Assembly (NCBI RefSeq): GCF_913773725.1
Contig: NZ_CAJYGK010000100.1
Span: 46,712 to 110,711, forward strand
DNA from: an uncultured Aquabacterium sp.
Lineage (GTDB): Bacteria > Pseudomonadota > Gammaproteobacteria > Burkholderiales > Burkholderiaceae_C
Direction of reading: 5' to 3'
Length of the DNA: 64,000 bases
The notes under the pieces were generated by a model, which ran no database searches, was not told the DNA's origin, and saw nothing but the letters and a program-made list of their open reading frames with translations. Positions 15,617-24,632 of this stretch are shown piece after piece (the stretch's first letter is position 1; every line of letters begins with the position of its first letter). The translations under genes and the position numbers were made by a program.

Positions 15617-16898
15617 CACCGAGCTGTTCGAGCGCGCCCAGCGCGTCATCCCGGGCGGCGTGAACTCGCCCGTGCGCGCCTTCCGCGCCGTCGGCGGCAC
15701 GCCCCGCTTCATCCAGCGCGCTCAGGGCGCCTACATGTGGGACGCCGAAGGCACCCGCTACATCGACTACATCGGCTCGTGGGGCCCGATGATCCTGGGT
15801 CACGGCCACCCCGAGGTGCTCGAGGCGGTGCAGAAGGCGGCTGTCGACGGCTTCTCCTTCGGCGCCCCCACCGAGCGCGAAGTGGAACTGGCCGAGGCCA
15901 TCCTGGCCCATGTGCCGAGCGCCGAACAGGTGCGCCTGGTCAGCTCGGGCACCGAAGCCGGCATGAGCGCCATCCGCCTGGCGCGCGGCGTGACCGGCCG
16001 CAGCAAGCTGATCAAGTTCGAGGGCTGCTACCACGGCCATGCGGACGCCCTGCTGGTCAAGGCCGGCTCGGGCCTGGCCACCTTCGGCCACCACACCAGC
16101 GCCGGCGTGCCCCCTGAGGTGGTGCAGCACACGCTGGTGCTCGAGTACAACAACATCGAGCAGATCGAGCAGGCGTTTGCCACCCAGGGTGACGAGATCG
16201 CCTGCGTGATGATCGAGCCCATCGCCGGCAACATGAACTTCGTGCGCGCCAGCGTGCCCTTCGTGAAGCGCATCCGCGAGCTGTGCGATCAGCACGGCGC
16301 GCTGTTCGTGTTCGATGAGGTGATGAGCGGCTTCCGCGTGGCCCTGGGCAGCGCACAAAGCCTGTACGCGCAGGCCATTCCGGGCTTCCGCCCGGACATC
16401 AGCGTGTTCGGCAAGGTCATCGGGGGCGGCATGCCGCTGGCCGCGTTTGCCAGCACCCGCGCCATCATGTCCAAGCTGGCCCCGCTGGGTCCGGTCTACC
16501 AGGCCGGCACGCTGTCGGGCAACCCGGTGGCCACGGCCTGCGGCCTGACCACGCTCAAGCTCATCGGCCAGCCGGGCTTCTTCGACGCGCTGGGGGAACG
16601 CACCCGCAGCCTCATGACCGGACTGGACGGTGCGGCCAGGGCCGCCGGCATCGAGTTCTGCACCGACAGCCAGGGCGGCATGTTCGGTTTCTTCTTCGCG
16701 CCGGAACTGCCTCAGCACTACCAGGCCGTGATGGCCCGCGGCACCGACACGTTCAACCGCTTCTTCCACCTGATGTTGGACCAGGGCGTGTACCTGGCCC
16801 CGGCCATGTACGAAGCCGGATTTGTCAGCGCGGCGCACACCGCGCAGGACATCGCCGACACGGTGGCGGCCGCCGCCAACGCCTTCCGCCAGCTCTGA
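15606..16898 (+). CDS. hemL: Glutamate-1-semialdehyde 2,1-aminomutase
   Basis: A 430-residue PLP enzyme converting glutamate-1-semialdehyde to 5-aminolevulinate, the committed C5-route precursor of haem. Motifs include the opening [17 protein letters not shown], the cofactor phosphate site [25 protein letters not shown] and the PLP-binding Lys in [18 protein letters not shown] near residue 268. Full length matches the family. The start ATG 15606 is inside the end of the thiD-like gene. A strong hairpin follows the stop. Use of hemL rather than an ALA synthase fits a beta- or gammaproteobacterium. Confidence 0.96.
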   Translation: MSTNTELFERAQRVIPGGVNSPVRAFRAVGGTPRFIQRAQGAYMWDAEGTRYIDYIGSWGPMILGHGHPEVLEAVQKAAVDGFSFGAPTEREVELAEAILAHVPSAEQVRLVSSGTEAGMSAIRLARGVTGRSKLIKFEGCYHGHADALLVKAGSGLATFGHHTSAGVPPEVVQHTLVLEYNNIEQIEQAFATQGDEIACVMIEPIAGNMNFVRASVPFVKRIRELCDQHGALFVFDEVMSGFRVALGSAQSLYAQAIPGFRPDISVFGKVIGGGMPLAAFASTRAIMSKLAPLGPVYQAGTLSGNPVATACGLTTLKLIGQPGFFDALGERTRSLMTGLDGAARAAGIEFCTDSQGGMFGFFFAPELPQHYQAVMARGTDTFNRFFHLMLDQGVYLAPAMYEAGFVSAAHTAQDIADTVAAAANAFRQL

Positions 16899-16937
16899 AC
16901 CAGGCCCAGGGCCGCGCCGCCCTCGTCCTTTCTGCCC

Positions 16938-16963
16938 AGGCCACCCCTCAGCGGGTGGCCTTT
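16938..16963 (+). terminator. Rho-independent-like terminator after hemL
   Basis: Inverted repeat AGGCCACCC / GGGTGGCCT (9 bp) with a 6-nt loop, ending in a short TTT run. It sits 40 nt after the hemL stop and 50 nt before mpl. Confidence 0.7.
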
Positions 16964-17012
16964 GCATTCAGAAGCACAAGAACGTGCCGGTGCGCTGCCT
17001 ACAATGCGCGCC

Positions 17013-18389
17013 ATGCACATCCACATCCTTGGCATCTGCGGCACCTTCATGGGTGGCGTGGCCGCTCTGGCCCGTGAGGCGGGCCACCGTGTGACCGGCT
17101 GCGACGCCGGCGTCTATCCGCCGATGAGCGACCAGCTGCGCGCCCTGGGCATCGAGCTGATCGAAGGCTACACGGTGGACCAGCTCGCGCTGAAGCCTGA
17201 CCTGTTCGTGATCGGCAACGTCGTCAGCCGGGGCAACCCGCTGATGGAAGCCATTCTGGACGGTGGCCTGCCGTACACCAGCGGCCCGCAGTGGCTGAGC
17301 GAAAACGTGCTGCAGGGACGCCATGTGCTGGCCGTGGCCGGCACGCACGGCAAGACGACCACGACGTCGATGCTGACCTGGATTCTGGAACACGCCGGCA
17401 AGCAGCCCGGCTTTCTGGTGGGCGGCGTGCCGCAGAACTTCGGCGTGTCGGCCCGTTTGGGCGACACCCGCGCCGAGACGCGCCCGGCCAGCGGCCACCC
17501 CTTCGTCATCGAAGCCGACGAGTACGACACGGCCTTCTTCGACAAGCGCAGCAAGTTCGTGCACTACCGTCCCCGCACGGCGGTGCTCAACAACCTCGAG
17601 TTCGACCACGCCGACATCTTTGCCGACCTGGCCGCCATCGAGACGCAGTTCCATCACCTGGTGCGCACCGTGCCCGCCAGTGGCCGACTGGTCGTCAACG
17701 CCCGTGAAGAGGCCTTGCAGCGGGTGCTGGACCGGGGCTGCTGGAGCGACGTGGCGCGCTTCGGCGTGCGCGGTGACACGCCGGGCTTCCGCGCACGCGG
17801 CGAGCCCCACGCCTTCGACGTGCTGAAGGCCGGCGTGCTGGTGGGCCGCGTCGAATGGGCGCTGCTGGGCGAGCACAACCAGATGAATGCGCTGGCGGCC
17901 ATCGCCGCCGCCGAGCACGTGGGCGTGGCCCCGCAGCAGGCCTGCGAAGCCCTGGGGCAGTTCGCCAACGTGAAGCGCCGCCTCGAACTGCGAGGCCAGG
18001 CGCGCAACATCACCGTCTACGACGACTTCGCCCACCACCCCACGGCCATCCGCACCACGGTGGACGGCCTGCGTCGCAAGGTCGGCCCCGATGCGCGCAT
18101 CCTGGCCGTGTTCGAGCCGCGCTCCAACACCATGAAGCTGGGCACGATGAAGGCGCTGCTGCCCTGGTCGCTGGAGGAAGCCGATCTCGCCTTCTGCCAC
18201 AGTGGCGGCCTGGGCTGGGACGCCCACGAGGCACTGGCCGAGATGGGCGAGCGCGCCATCGTGGCCGACACCATCGACGTGCTGGTGAACAAGGTCGTCA
18301 AGGCCGCCCGCCCGGGCGACCAGATCCTGTGCATGAGCAACGGCGGCTTTGGCGGCATCCACGACAAGCTGCTGGCGGCCCTCGCCTGA
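17013..18389 (+). CDS. mpl: UDP-N-acetylmuramate:L-alanyl-gamma-D-glutamyl-meso-diaminopimelate ligase
   Basis: A 458-residue Mur-ligase paralogue that recycles cell-wall tripeptide by attaching it to UDP-MurNAc. N-terminal HIHILGICGTFMGGVAALA is diagnostic of Mpl. The P-loop is AGTHGKTTTTSML near residue 110, followed by FLVGGVPQNFGVSARLG and the central-domain block VIEADEYDTAFFDKRSKF. C-terminal YDDFAHHPTAIRTTV and FEPRSNTMKLG are also typical. ATG 17013 is chosen to match the family start; an in-frame ATG lies 9 nt upstream. It is a single gene bounded by terminators. Confidence 0.95.
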   Translation: MHIHILGICGTFMGGVAALAREAGHRVTGCDAGVYPPMSDQLRALGIELIEGYTVDQLALKPDLFVIGNVVSRGNPLMEAILDGGLPYTSGPQWLSENVLQGRHVLAVAGTHGKTTTTSMLTWILEHAGKQPGFLVGGVPQNFGVSARLGDTRAETRPASGHPFVIEADEYDTAFFDKRSKFVHYRPRTAVLNNLEFDHADIFADLAAIETQFHHLVRTVPASGRLVVNAREEALQRVLDRGCWSDVARFGVRGDTPGFRARGEPHAFDVLKAGVLVGRVEWALLGEHNQMNALAAIAAAEHVGVAPQQACEALGQFANVKRRLELRGQARNITVYDDFAHHPTAIRTTVDGLRRKVGPDARILAVFEPRSNTMKLGTMKALLPWSLEEADLAFCHSGGLGWDAHEALAEMGERAIVADTIDVLVNKVVKAARPGDQILCMSNGGFGGIHDKLLAALA

Positions 18390-18426
18390 CGCGCACCCTC
18401 GGGCGATTCAGCCCGCCTGACGTGAC

Positions 18427-18453
18427 AACGGCGACCTCGCGAGGTCGCCGTTT
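18427..18453 (+). terminator. Terminator after mpl
   Basis: A 13-bp perfect inverted repeat, AACGGCGACCTCG / CGAGGTCGCCGTT, followed by TTT. It lies between mpl and the convergent phosphodiesterase gene, so it may serve both strands. Confidence 0.7.
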
Positions 18454-18480
18454 CACTTTGCGGAAGAGACCCGAGCAGAC

Positions 18481-19296
18481 TCAGACCGCCATCGCATCAG
18501 CCGCCATCATCATCAGGCGGGCCGGATTGGCGCCCAGACGCGCCTGGGGCTCGAAGGTGTCTACCCGGTCGGTGATGAGCCCGTCCAGGCCGGACAGCCA
18601 CAGGGCCGATGCCTGAGCCGGCTCGTTGACCGTGTAAGTCAGCACCTTCAGGCCGGCCGCCTGCGCGGCGCGGATGCGCTCGCGGTCAAGTTCGGGGTGA
18701 TGCACCACGATGGCCTGGCAACCCAGGTCGAGTGCCAGCTTGACGCCATCGACCGCCCAACGCTCCAGCAACAGGGCCCGCGGCAACTCGGGGCAGGTGC
18801 GCTGCACGGCACGCAAGGCCTCCACGCTGAACGAACTCAGCAGAGGCTTGACATGGGCGTTGGCCCACAGGCGCGCCACCTGTTCGGCCACCACACGGCC
18901 CGTGCGCTGCTCGTCACCGGGCGTGGGTTTGATCTCCAGATTGACGAGCAGGCCCAGCCCCTGCAACCAGCGCGACAGTGCCTCCAGCCGCACCAGCGGT
19001 TCACCCGCGTACATGCGACCGTGCCAGCTGCCGGCGTCCAGCCGGGACAGCGCATCCCATGTCAGTGCACCCGCCAGCCCCTGCCCATTGGTGGTGCGGT
19101 TCAGTTCGGCGTCGTGCAGCAGAAAAGGCTCCCCATCGGCACTGAGCTTCACATCGCATTCGAACATGGCAAAGCCGTGCTCGGCACCCATGCGGAACGC
19201 CGCCAGGGTGTTTTCCGGGGCCAGCTTGCCGGCGCCACGGTGGGCAATCCAGCAGGGATAGGGCCAGGCGGGGGTCGATCGGTTGGGAAGGCTCAT
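18481..19296 (-). CDS. ugpQ: Cytoplasmic glycerophosphodiester phosphodiesterase
   Basis: A 271-residue GDPD-family TIM-barrel enzyme that hydrolyses glycerophosphodiesters to glycerol-3-phosphate and an alcohol. The catalytic block IAHRGAGKLAPENTLAAF holds the HRG and PEN signature; FECDVKLSADGEPFLLHD supplies the metal ligands and second His; VNLEIKPTPG is the third Glu-containing strand. There is no signal peptide, so it resembles UgpQ rather than periplasmic GlpQ. ATG 19296 is used because upstream codons lack family similarity. It is convergent with mpl; the 288-nt region upstream (19297-19584) is shared with the divergent FAD/Fe-S gene, and I see no clear promoter or structure in it. 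Confidence 0.92.
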   Translation of the reverse strand: MSLPNRSTPAWPYPCWIAHRGAGKLAPENTLAAFRMGAEHGFAMFECDVKLSADGEPFLLHDAELNRTTNGQGLAGALTWDALSRLDAGSWHGRMYAGEPLVRLEALSRWLQGLGLLVNLEIKPTPGDEQRTGRVVAEQVARLWANAHVKPLLSSFSVEALRAVQRTCPELPRALLLERWAVDGVKLALDLGCQAIVVHHPELDRERIRAAQAAGLKVLTYTVNEPAQASALWLSGLDGLITDRVDTFEPQARLGANPARLMMMAADAMAV

Positions 19297-19584
19297 GACT
19301 GCTTGATAAGAGGCCGTTGAAACGGTGATGCCCCTTCGCCACCAGCCGGGGCCGCCGGAGAGAAACATCGCATGACAGTCAGGATAGCCATTCTCGCCCT
19401 GGGGCAAAGCGCGCCACAAGGCGGTCAGGAGTGCCCATTTCTGGCGCATGGGGGATGGGGGTGCGGTACCATCTCGCCTCAGGCGCGAAAACCCACCCCA
19501 CTCTGATCTGCGTCTGGGCGTCCTCCCCGACCCCAGGCGCGTTGATCTTTTCTCGAAACAGGCACCTTCGCACCTGGCGCCCGC

Positions 19585-22500
19585 ATGAACGCACCGACCG
19601 AGCTGACCCACATGACCGCCCAGGCCGCCGCTCACGATGACGGCCATCCCCGCCTGCGCGAGATCCCGTACAACTACACGTCGTTTTCAGACCGTGAAAT
19701 CGTTCAGCGTCTGCTGGGCCAGCGCGCCTGGGAAGTCCTGAGCCTGCTGCGCACCGAGCGCCAGACCGGCCGCTCCGCGCGCATGCTGTATGAAGTATTG
19801 GGCGACGTCTGGGTGGTTCAGCGCAACCCCTATCTGCAGGACGACCTGCTGGACAACCCCAAGCGCCGCGGTCAGCTGATCGACGCCCTGCACCATCGCC
19901 TGGGCGAGGTCGACAAGCGACGCACCCCCAGCAGCGACGCCTCCCGTGACAAGCTGGTGGCCGAGCTGCTCGACGCGGCCCGCGTGGCGGTCGACCGCTT
20001 CGCCCGCGCCTTCGACGAGATGGCCAGCCTGCGCGAGCGCACCACGCGCGCGCTGGGCCGCGTCACCAAGTCGGACAACATCAAGTTCGATGGTCTGAGC
20101 CGTGTCTCTCATGTGACCGACGCCACCGACTGGCGCGTCGAATACCCCTTCGTTGTCCTCACGCCGGACACCGAAGAAGAGATGGCTGCCCTGGTCAAGG
20201 GCTGCGTCGAACTCGGCCTGACCATCATCCCGCGTGGGGGCGGCACCGGCTACACCGGCGGCGCCGTGCCGCTGACCTGGAAGAGCGCGGTCATCAACAC
20301 CGAGAAGCTCGAGCAGATGACCGAGGTCGAGCTGGTCGACCTGCCCGGCGTGGCGCACAAGGTGCCCACGGTGTGGACGGGGGCCGGTGTGGTCACCCAG
20401 CGGGTGGCGGACGCCGCCGAACGGGCGGGCTATGTGTTCGCGGTCGACCCGACCTCGGCCGAGGCCTCCTGCATCGGCGGCAACATCGCGATGAACGCCG
20501 GCGGCAAGAAGGCGGTGCTGTGGGGCACCGCACTGGACAACCTGGCCAGCTGGCGCATGGTCACGCCCCAAGCCGAATGGCTGGAAGTGGTCCGCGTGAA
20601 CCACAACCTGGGCAAGATCCACGACGTCGAGGTGGCCAACTTCGAGCTGCACTACTACGCAGCCGACGGCAAGACCCACCTGCGCACCGAGAAGCTCGAC
20701 ATCCCTGGCCGCATTTTCCGCAAGGAAGGCCTGGGCAAGGACGTCACCGACAAGTTCCTGGCGGGCCTGCCCGGCATCCAGAAGGAAGGCTGCGACGGCC
20801 TGATCACCAGCGCCCGCTGGATCGTGCACCGCATGCCCAAGCACACCCGCACGGTGTGCCTGGAGTTCTTCGGCAACCCGACGTTGTGCGTGCCTTCGAT
20901 CGTCGAGATCAAGGACTTCATGTTCGAGGAGATGAAGCAGCCGGGCGGCGCCATCCTGGCCGGCCTGGAACACCTCGACGATCGCTACCTGAAGGCGGTG
21001 GGCTACGCCACCAAGAGCAAGCGCGCGGTGGGCGGCAACGGCCTGCCCAAGATGGTCCTGATCGGCGACATCGTCGGTGACGACGAGGACCGCGTGGCCC
21101 GCGCCACCAGCGAGGTCATCCGCCTGGCCAATGGCCGCAATGGCGAGGGCTTCGTGGCCGTCAGCGCCGACGCGCGCAAGAAGTTCTGGGCCGACCGCAA
21201 GCGCACCGCCGCCATCGCCAAGCACACCAACGCCTTCAAGGTGAACGAAGACGTGGTGATCCCGCTGCCGCGCATGGGCGAGTACACCCTCGGCATCGAG
21301 CGCATCAACATCGAGCTGAGCCTGCGCAACAAGCTGGCCCTGCTGGACGCATTCGACGGCTTCTTCAAGGGTGGCAACGCGGCCATCGCACAGTTCATGG
21401 GCAAGACGGACGACCCGTCCGAGCTGCCCAGCGACGAGCAACTGGCCGAGAAGGTGCAGGCGGCGCAAGCCCTGCTGGACCAGGTACGCGCACGCTGGAC
21501 CTTCCTGTACGAGCACCTCGACACCCCGCTGAGCAGCGTCTCGGCCGATCTGGTGGCCCTGGGCTACACCCAGCACCAGGACGGCACCTACGTGCCCGAC
21601 GAAGCCACGGCGGGCCGCGACACGGTCTTCAACCTGCTGCAGACGTGGAGCATCCGTGCCGGCTGGAAGAAGGAAATCCGTGAGCCACTGAGCAAGGTCT
21701 TCAATGGCGGCGCGCTCAGCCCCGTGATCGACGAACTCAAGCGCATCCACAAGCAGGTGCTGCGCGGCCGCGTGTGGGTGGCCCTGCACATGCACGCCGG
21801 CGACGGCAACGTGCACACCAACATCCCGGTCAACTCCGACAACTACGAGATGCTGCAGACGGCGCACGAAGCCGTGGCCCGCATCATGAAGCTGGCGCGT
21901 TCGCTCGACGGCGTGATCTCGGGTGAGCACGGCATCGGCATCACCAAGCTCGAGTTCCTGACCGACGACGAGATCGCGAACTTCACGGCCTACAAGCTGA
22001 AGGTCGACCCGGAAGGCCGCTTCAACAAGGGCAAGCTGCTGCGTGGCGCTGCCTTGAAGGCGCTGGGCGACGACGTCCACGCTGCCGACCTGACCGAGGC
22101 CTACACGCCCTCGTTCGGCCTGATGGGCCACGAGTCGCTGATCATGCAGCAGAGCGACATCGGTGCGATTGCCGATTCGGTCAAGGACTGCCTGCGCTGC
22201 GGCAAGTGCAAGCCGGTGTGCAACACGCACATCCCGCGCGCCAACCTGCTGTACAGCCCACGCAACAAGATCCTGGCCACCTCGCTGCTGGTCGAGGCCT
22301 TCCTGTACGAAGAGCAGACGCGCCGGGGCGTGTCGATCAAGCACTGGTCCGAGTTCGAGGACGTGGCCGACCACTGCACGATCTGCCACAAGTGCCTGAC
22401 GCCGTGCCCGGTCAAGATCGACTTCGGCGACGTGTCGATGAACATGCGCAACTTGCTCAACAAGATGGGCAAGAAGAGCTTCCGCCCCGCAGGCGCGGCC

Positions 22501-23601
22501 GGCATGGCCATGCTCAACACCAACAACCCGCAGACGATCAAGCTGATCCGCACGGCGCTGGTGGATGTGGCGATGCCGTTACAGCGCGTGGCCAACGACG
22601 TGCTGAAGCTGGCTGCCCGCAAGCAGACCAGCGCGCCGCCGGCCACGGTGGGCAAGGCGCCGCTCAAGGAAGAGATCATCCACTTCGTCAACAAGAAGAT
22701 GCCGGGCGGCCTGCCGAAGAAAACGGCGCGCGCCCTGCTGGACATCGAGGACAAGGACTACGTCCCCATCATCCGCAACCCGAAGGCGACCACGGCCGAC
22801 ACCGAAGCGGTGTTCTACTTCCCCGGCTGCGGCTCGGAGCGCCTGGTCAGCCAGGTGGGCCTGGCCACGCAGGCCATGCTGTGGCATGCGGGCGTGCAGA
22901 CCGTGCTGCCACCGGGCTATCTGTGCTGCGGGTACCCGCAGCGCGGTGCCGGCCAGTTCGACAAGGCCGAGAAGATGATCACCGACAACCGGGTGCTGTT
23001 CCACCGCGTGGCCAACACGCTGAACTACCTGGACATCAAGACGGTGGTCGTGTCCTGCGGCACCTGCTACGACCAGTTGCAGGGCTACCAGTTCGACAAG
23101 ATCTTCCCCGGCTGCCGCATCATCGACATCCACGAATACCTGCTCGAAAAGGGTATCACGCTCCAGACCAAGGGCGCCTTCCTGTACCACGACCCCTGCC
23201 ACACGCCCATGAAGCTGCAGGACCCGATGAAGACGGTGAAGGCCCTGGTGGGCGACGGCGTCATCAAGTCGGACCGCTGCTGCGGTGAATCGGGCACGCT
23301 GGCCGTCAACCGGCCGGACATCTCGACGCAGGTGCGCTTCCGCAAGGAAGAAGAGATCCGCAAGGGCGAGGCCGCGCTGCGCGAACAGGGGCTGCTCGAC
23401 CCGAAGGACAACGTCAAGGTGCTGACCTCGTGCCCGGCCTGCCTGCAGGGCCTGAGCCGCTACGTGGACGACGCCCAGAACGGCCTGCTGGAAGCAGACT
23501 ACATCGTAGTCGAGATGGCCCGCCAGATCCTGGGCGAGAACTGGATGCCGGAGTACGTGGCCCAGGCCAACAACGGCGGCATCGAGCGCGTGCTGGTGTG
23601 A
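19585..23601 (+). CDS. Giant FAD-linked oxidase / Fe-S / cysteine-rich-domain dehydrogenase (GlcD-GlcF-like fusion)
   Basis: A 1338-residue single-chain oxidoreductase. An N-terminal conserved region of about 150 aa (family DUF3683) precedes an FAD-binding type 4 domain ([14 protein letters not shown] near 215) and an FAD-oxidase C-terminal domain ([28 protein letters not shown]). Two [4Fe-4S] motifs follow, [11 protein letters not shown] near 870 and [12 protein letters not shown] near 930. Two cysteine-rich CCG-type modules complete it: PGCGSER 1079, LCCGYP 1113, SCGTCYDQ 1158, DPCHTP 1202, CCGESG 1232, SCPACLQG 1283. Such architecture resembles glycolate or D-lactate dehydrogenases with their electron-transfer subunit fused on. 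The substrate cannot be read from sequence. The HIT gene overlaps or abuts its stop. Confidence 0.9.
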   Translation: MNAPTELTHMTAQAAAHDDGHPRLREIPYNYTSFSDREIVQRLLGQRAWEVLSLLRTERQTGRSARMLYEVLGDVWVVQRNPYLQDDLLDNPKRRGQLIDALHHRLGEVDKRRTPSSDASRDKLVAELLDAARVAVDRFARAFDEMASLRERTTRALGRVTKSDNIKFDGLSRVSHVTDATDWRVEYPFVVLTPDTEEEMAALVKGCVELGLTIIPRGGGTGYTGGAVPLTWKSAVINTEKLEQMTEVELVDLPGVAHKVPTVWTGAGVVTQRVADAAERAGYVFAVDPTSAEASCIGGNIAMNAGGKKAVLWGTALDNLASWRMVTPQAEWLEVVRVNHNLGKIHDVEVANFELHYYAADGKTHLRTEKLDIPGRIFRKEGLGKDVTDKFLAGLPGIQKEGCDGLITSARWIVHRMPKHTRTVCLEFFGNPTLCVPSIVEIKDFMFEEMKQPGGAILAGLEHLDDRYLKAVGYATKSKRAVGGNGLPKMVLIGDIVGDDEDRVARATSEVIRLANGRNGEGFVAVSADARKKFWADRKRTAAIAKHTNAFKVNEDVVIPLPRMGEYTLGIERINIELSLRNKLALLDAFDGFFKGGNAAIAQFMGKTDDPSELPSDEQLAEKVQAAQALLDQVRARWTFLYEHLDTPLSSVSADLVALGYTQHQDGTYVPDEATAGRDTVFNLLQTWSIRAGWKKEIREPLSKVFNGGALSPVIDELKRIHKQVLRGRVWVALHMHAGDGNVHTNIPVNSDNYEMLQTAHEAVARIMKLARSLDGVISGEHGIGITKLEFLTDDEIANFTAYKLKVDPEGRFNKGKLLRGAALKALGDDVHAADLTEAYTPSFGLMGHESLIMQQSDIGAIADSVKDCLRCGKCKPVCNTHIPRANLLYSPRNKILATSLLVEAFLYEEQTRRGVSIKHWSEFEDVADHCTICHKCLTPCPVKIDFGDVSMNMRNLLNKMGKKSFRPAGAAGMAMLNTNNPQTIKLIRTALVDVAMPLQRVANDVLKLAARKQTSAPPATVGKAPLKEEIIHFVNKKMPGGLPKKTARALLDIEDKDYVPIIRNPKATTADTEAVFYFPGCGSERLVSQVGLATQAMLWHAGVQTVLPPGYLCCGYPQRGAGQFDKAEKMITDNRVLFHRVANTLNYLDIKTVVVSCGTCYDQLQGYQFDKIFPGCRIIDIHEYLLEKGITLQTKGAFLYHDPCHTPMKLQDPMKTVKALVGDGVIKSDRCCGESGTLAVNRPDISTQVRFRKEEEIRKGEAALREQGLLDPKDNVKVLTSCPACLQGLSRYVDDAQNGLLEADYIVVEMARQILGENWMPEYVAQANNGGIERVLV

Positions 23602-23606
23602 CCACG

Positions 23607-24038
23607 ATGACCCGCTGTGAGCTGTGCGAGCAGGAAGGCGGCATCCCCGTCTTCCGCAACGACACCCTGCGCGTGATCCGCGCGGAAGATGCAGATCACC
23701 CGGCTTTCTACCGGGTGATCTGGAATGCCCACGTGGCCGAGTGGACCGATCTGGCGCCGGCCGACCGCAGCCGCATCATGCAGGCTGTGGCCAAGGTCGA
23801 AACGGTGCTGCGCGAGCGGCTGAAACCGACCAAGGTCAACCTGGCGAGTCTGGGCAACATGGTGCCGCACCTGCACTGGCACGTCATTGCACGCTTCGAC
23901 TGGGATGGGCGCTGGCCAGCCCCCGTGTGGGCACCCCTGCGCGAGCGAGTGCCCGACGCGGCTGCCCGTCTGGGCCTGCCGCTGGCGGAACTGGACCGGC
24001 ACGTGGCCCAGGCGCTGCAAGGCCTGACGACCGACTGA
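23607..24038 (+). CDS. HIT-family nucleotide-binding protein
   Basis: A 143-residue histidine-triad protein. The triad HxHxH-type motif is NMVPHLHWHVIARF, with an N-terminal CELCEQEGG Cys pair that could bind a metal. Members hydrolyse or transfer nucleotide phosphates. ATG 23607 is used; a GTG at 23598 would overlap the upstream stop (GTGA) and add three residues, so translational coupling with the large dehydrogenase is possible. A terminator follows 28 nt after the stop. Confidence 0.9.
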   Translation: MTRCELCEQEGGIPVFRNDTLRVIRAEDADHPAFYRVIWNAHVAEWTDLAPADRSRIMQAVAKVETVLRERLKPTKVNLASLGNMVPHLHWHVIARFDWDGRWPAPVWAPLRERVPDAAARLGLPLAELDRHVAQALQGLTTD

Positions 24039-24066
24039 CGCGCCTCGGCCAACGGAGCATCACAGC

Positions 24067-24095
24067 AAAAAGGCCCGGTATGACCGGGCCTTTTT
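24067..24095 (+). terminator. Bidirectional-type terminator between HIT gene and cheW
   Basis: Inverted repeat AAAAAGGCCCGGT / ACCGGGCCTTTTT (13 bp) around a 3-nt loop. With A-run and T-run on either side it can end the HIT transcript on the plus strand and the cheW operon on the minus strand. Confidence 0.88.
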
Positions 24096-24126
24096 CATGG
24101 GGTTTGGCGTCTTTGCCGCCACCGGC

Positions 24127-24603
24127 TCAGTCGACGAGCCCCATGTCCTGGCTCATCAGCATGCTCTCGATGTCGAGCAAGATCACCATGCGCTCACCCA
24201 CCTGGGCCAGGCCCTTGATGTAAGTGGCATCGATCGCCGAGCTCATCTCGGGCGCCGGACGGATGGCCTCCGCCGGAATCTCCATCACGTCGCTCACCGA
24301 GTCGACCACCGTGCCGATGGTGCGCTGCCCGATGTGCAGCACGATGGACACGGTGAAGGCGTTGTACTCGGCCGAGCTGCAGCCGAAGCGCAGTCGCAGG
24401 TCGACGATGGGGACGATCGTGCCGCGCAGGTTCACCACCCCCTTCAGGAAGTGGGGCGCGTTGGCAATGCGCGTCGGGTTCTCGTAGCCACGGATCTCCT
24501 GCACCTTCAGGATGTCGATGCCGTACTCCTCGTCACCGAGACGGAAGGTCAGGTACTCGCGCGCCAGATCGGTCTGCACGTCCAGTTTTTCCATCATGCC
24601 CAT
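24127..24603 (-). CDS. cheW: CheW, chemotaxis coupling protein
   Basis: A 158-residue CheW-domain protein linking chemoreceptors to CheA. It shows EYLTFRLGDEEYGIDILKVQEI, the receptor/kinase contact block FLKGVVNLRGTIVPIVDLR and GTVVDSVSDVMEIP. It is the last gene of the CheZ-like-cheY-cheA-cheW operon, 29 nt after cheA. No cheR, cheB, cheD or receptor gene follows; the operon stops here at a strong hairpin. Confidence 0.95.
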   Translation of the reverse strand: MGMMEKLDVQTDLAREYLTFRLGDEEYGIDILKVQEIRGYENPTRIANAPHFLKGVVNLRGTIVPIVDLRLRFGCSSAEYNAFTVSIVLHIGQRTIGTVVDSVSDVMEIPAEAIRPAPEMSSAIDATYIKGLAQVGERMVILLDIESMLMSQDMGLVD

Positions 24604-24632
24604 GTTGGCTTCTCCTTCACTTCATGCCCGGA

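Noticed and set aside
19687..22389. 900-codon minus-strand open frame opposite the FAD/Fe-S gene
   Set aside because: Antisense shadow of a gene whose domains and cysteine motifs are clear on the plus strand.
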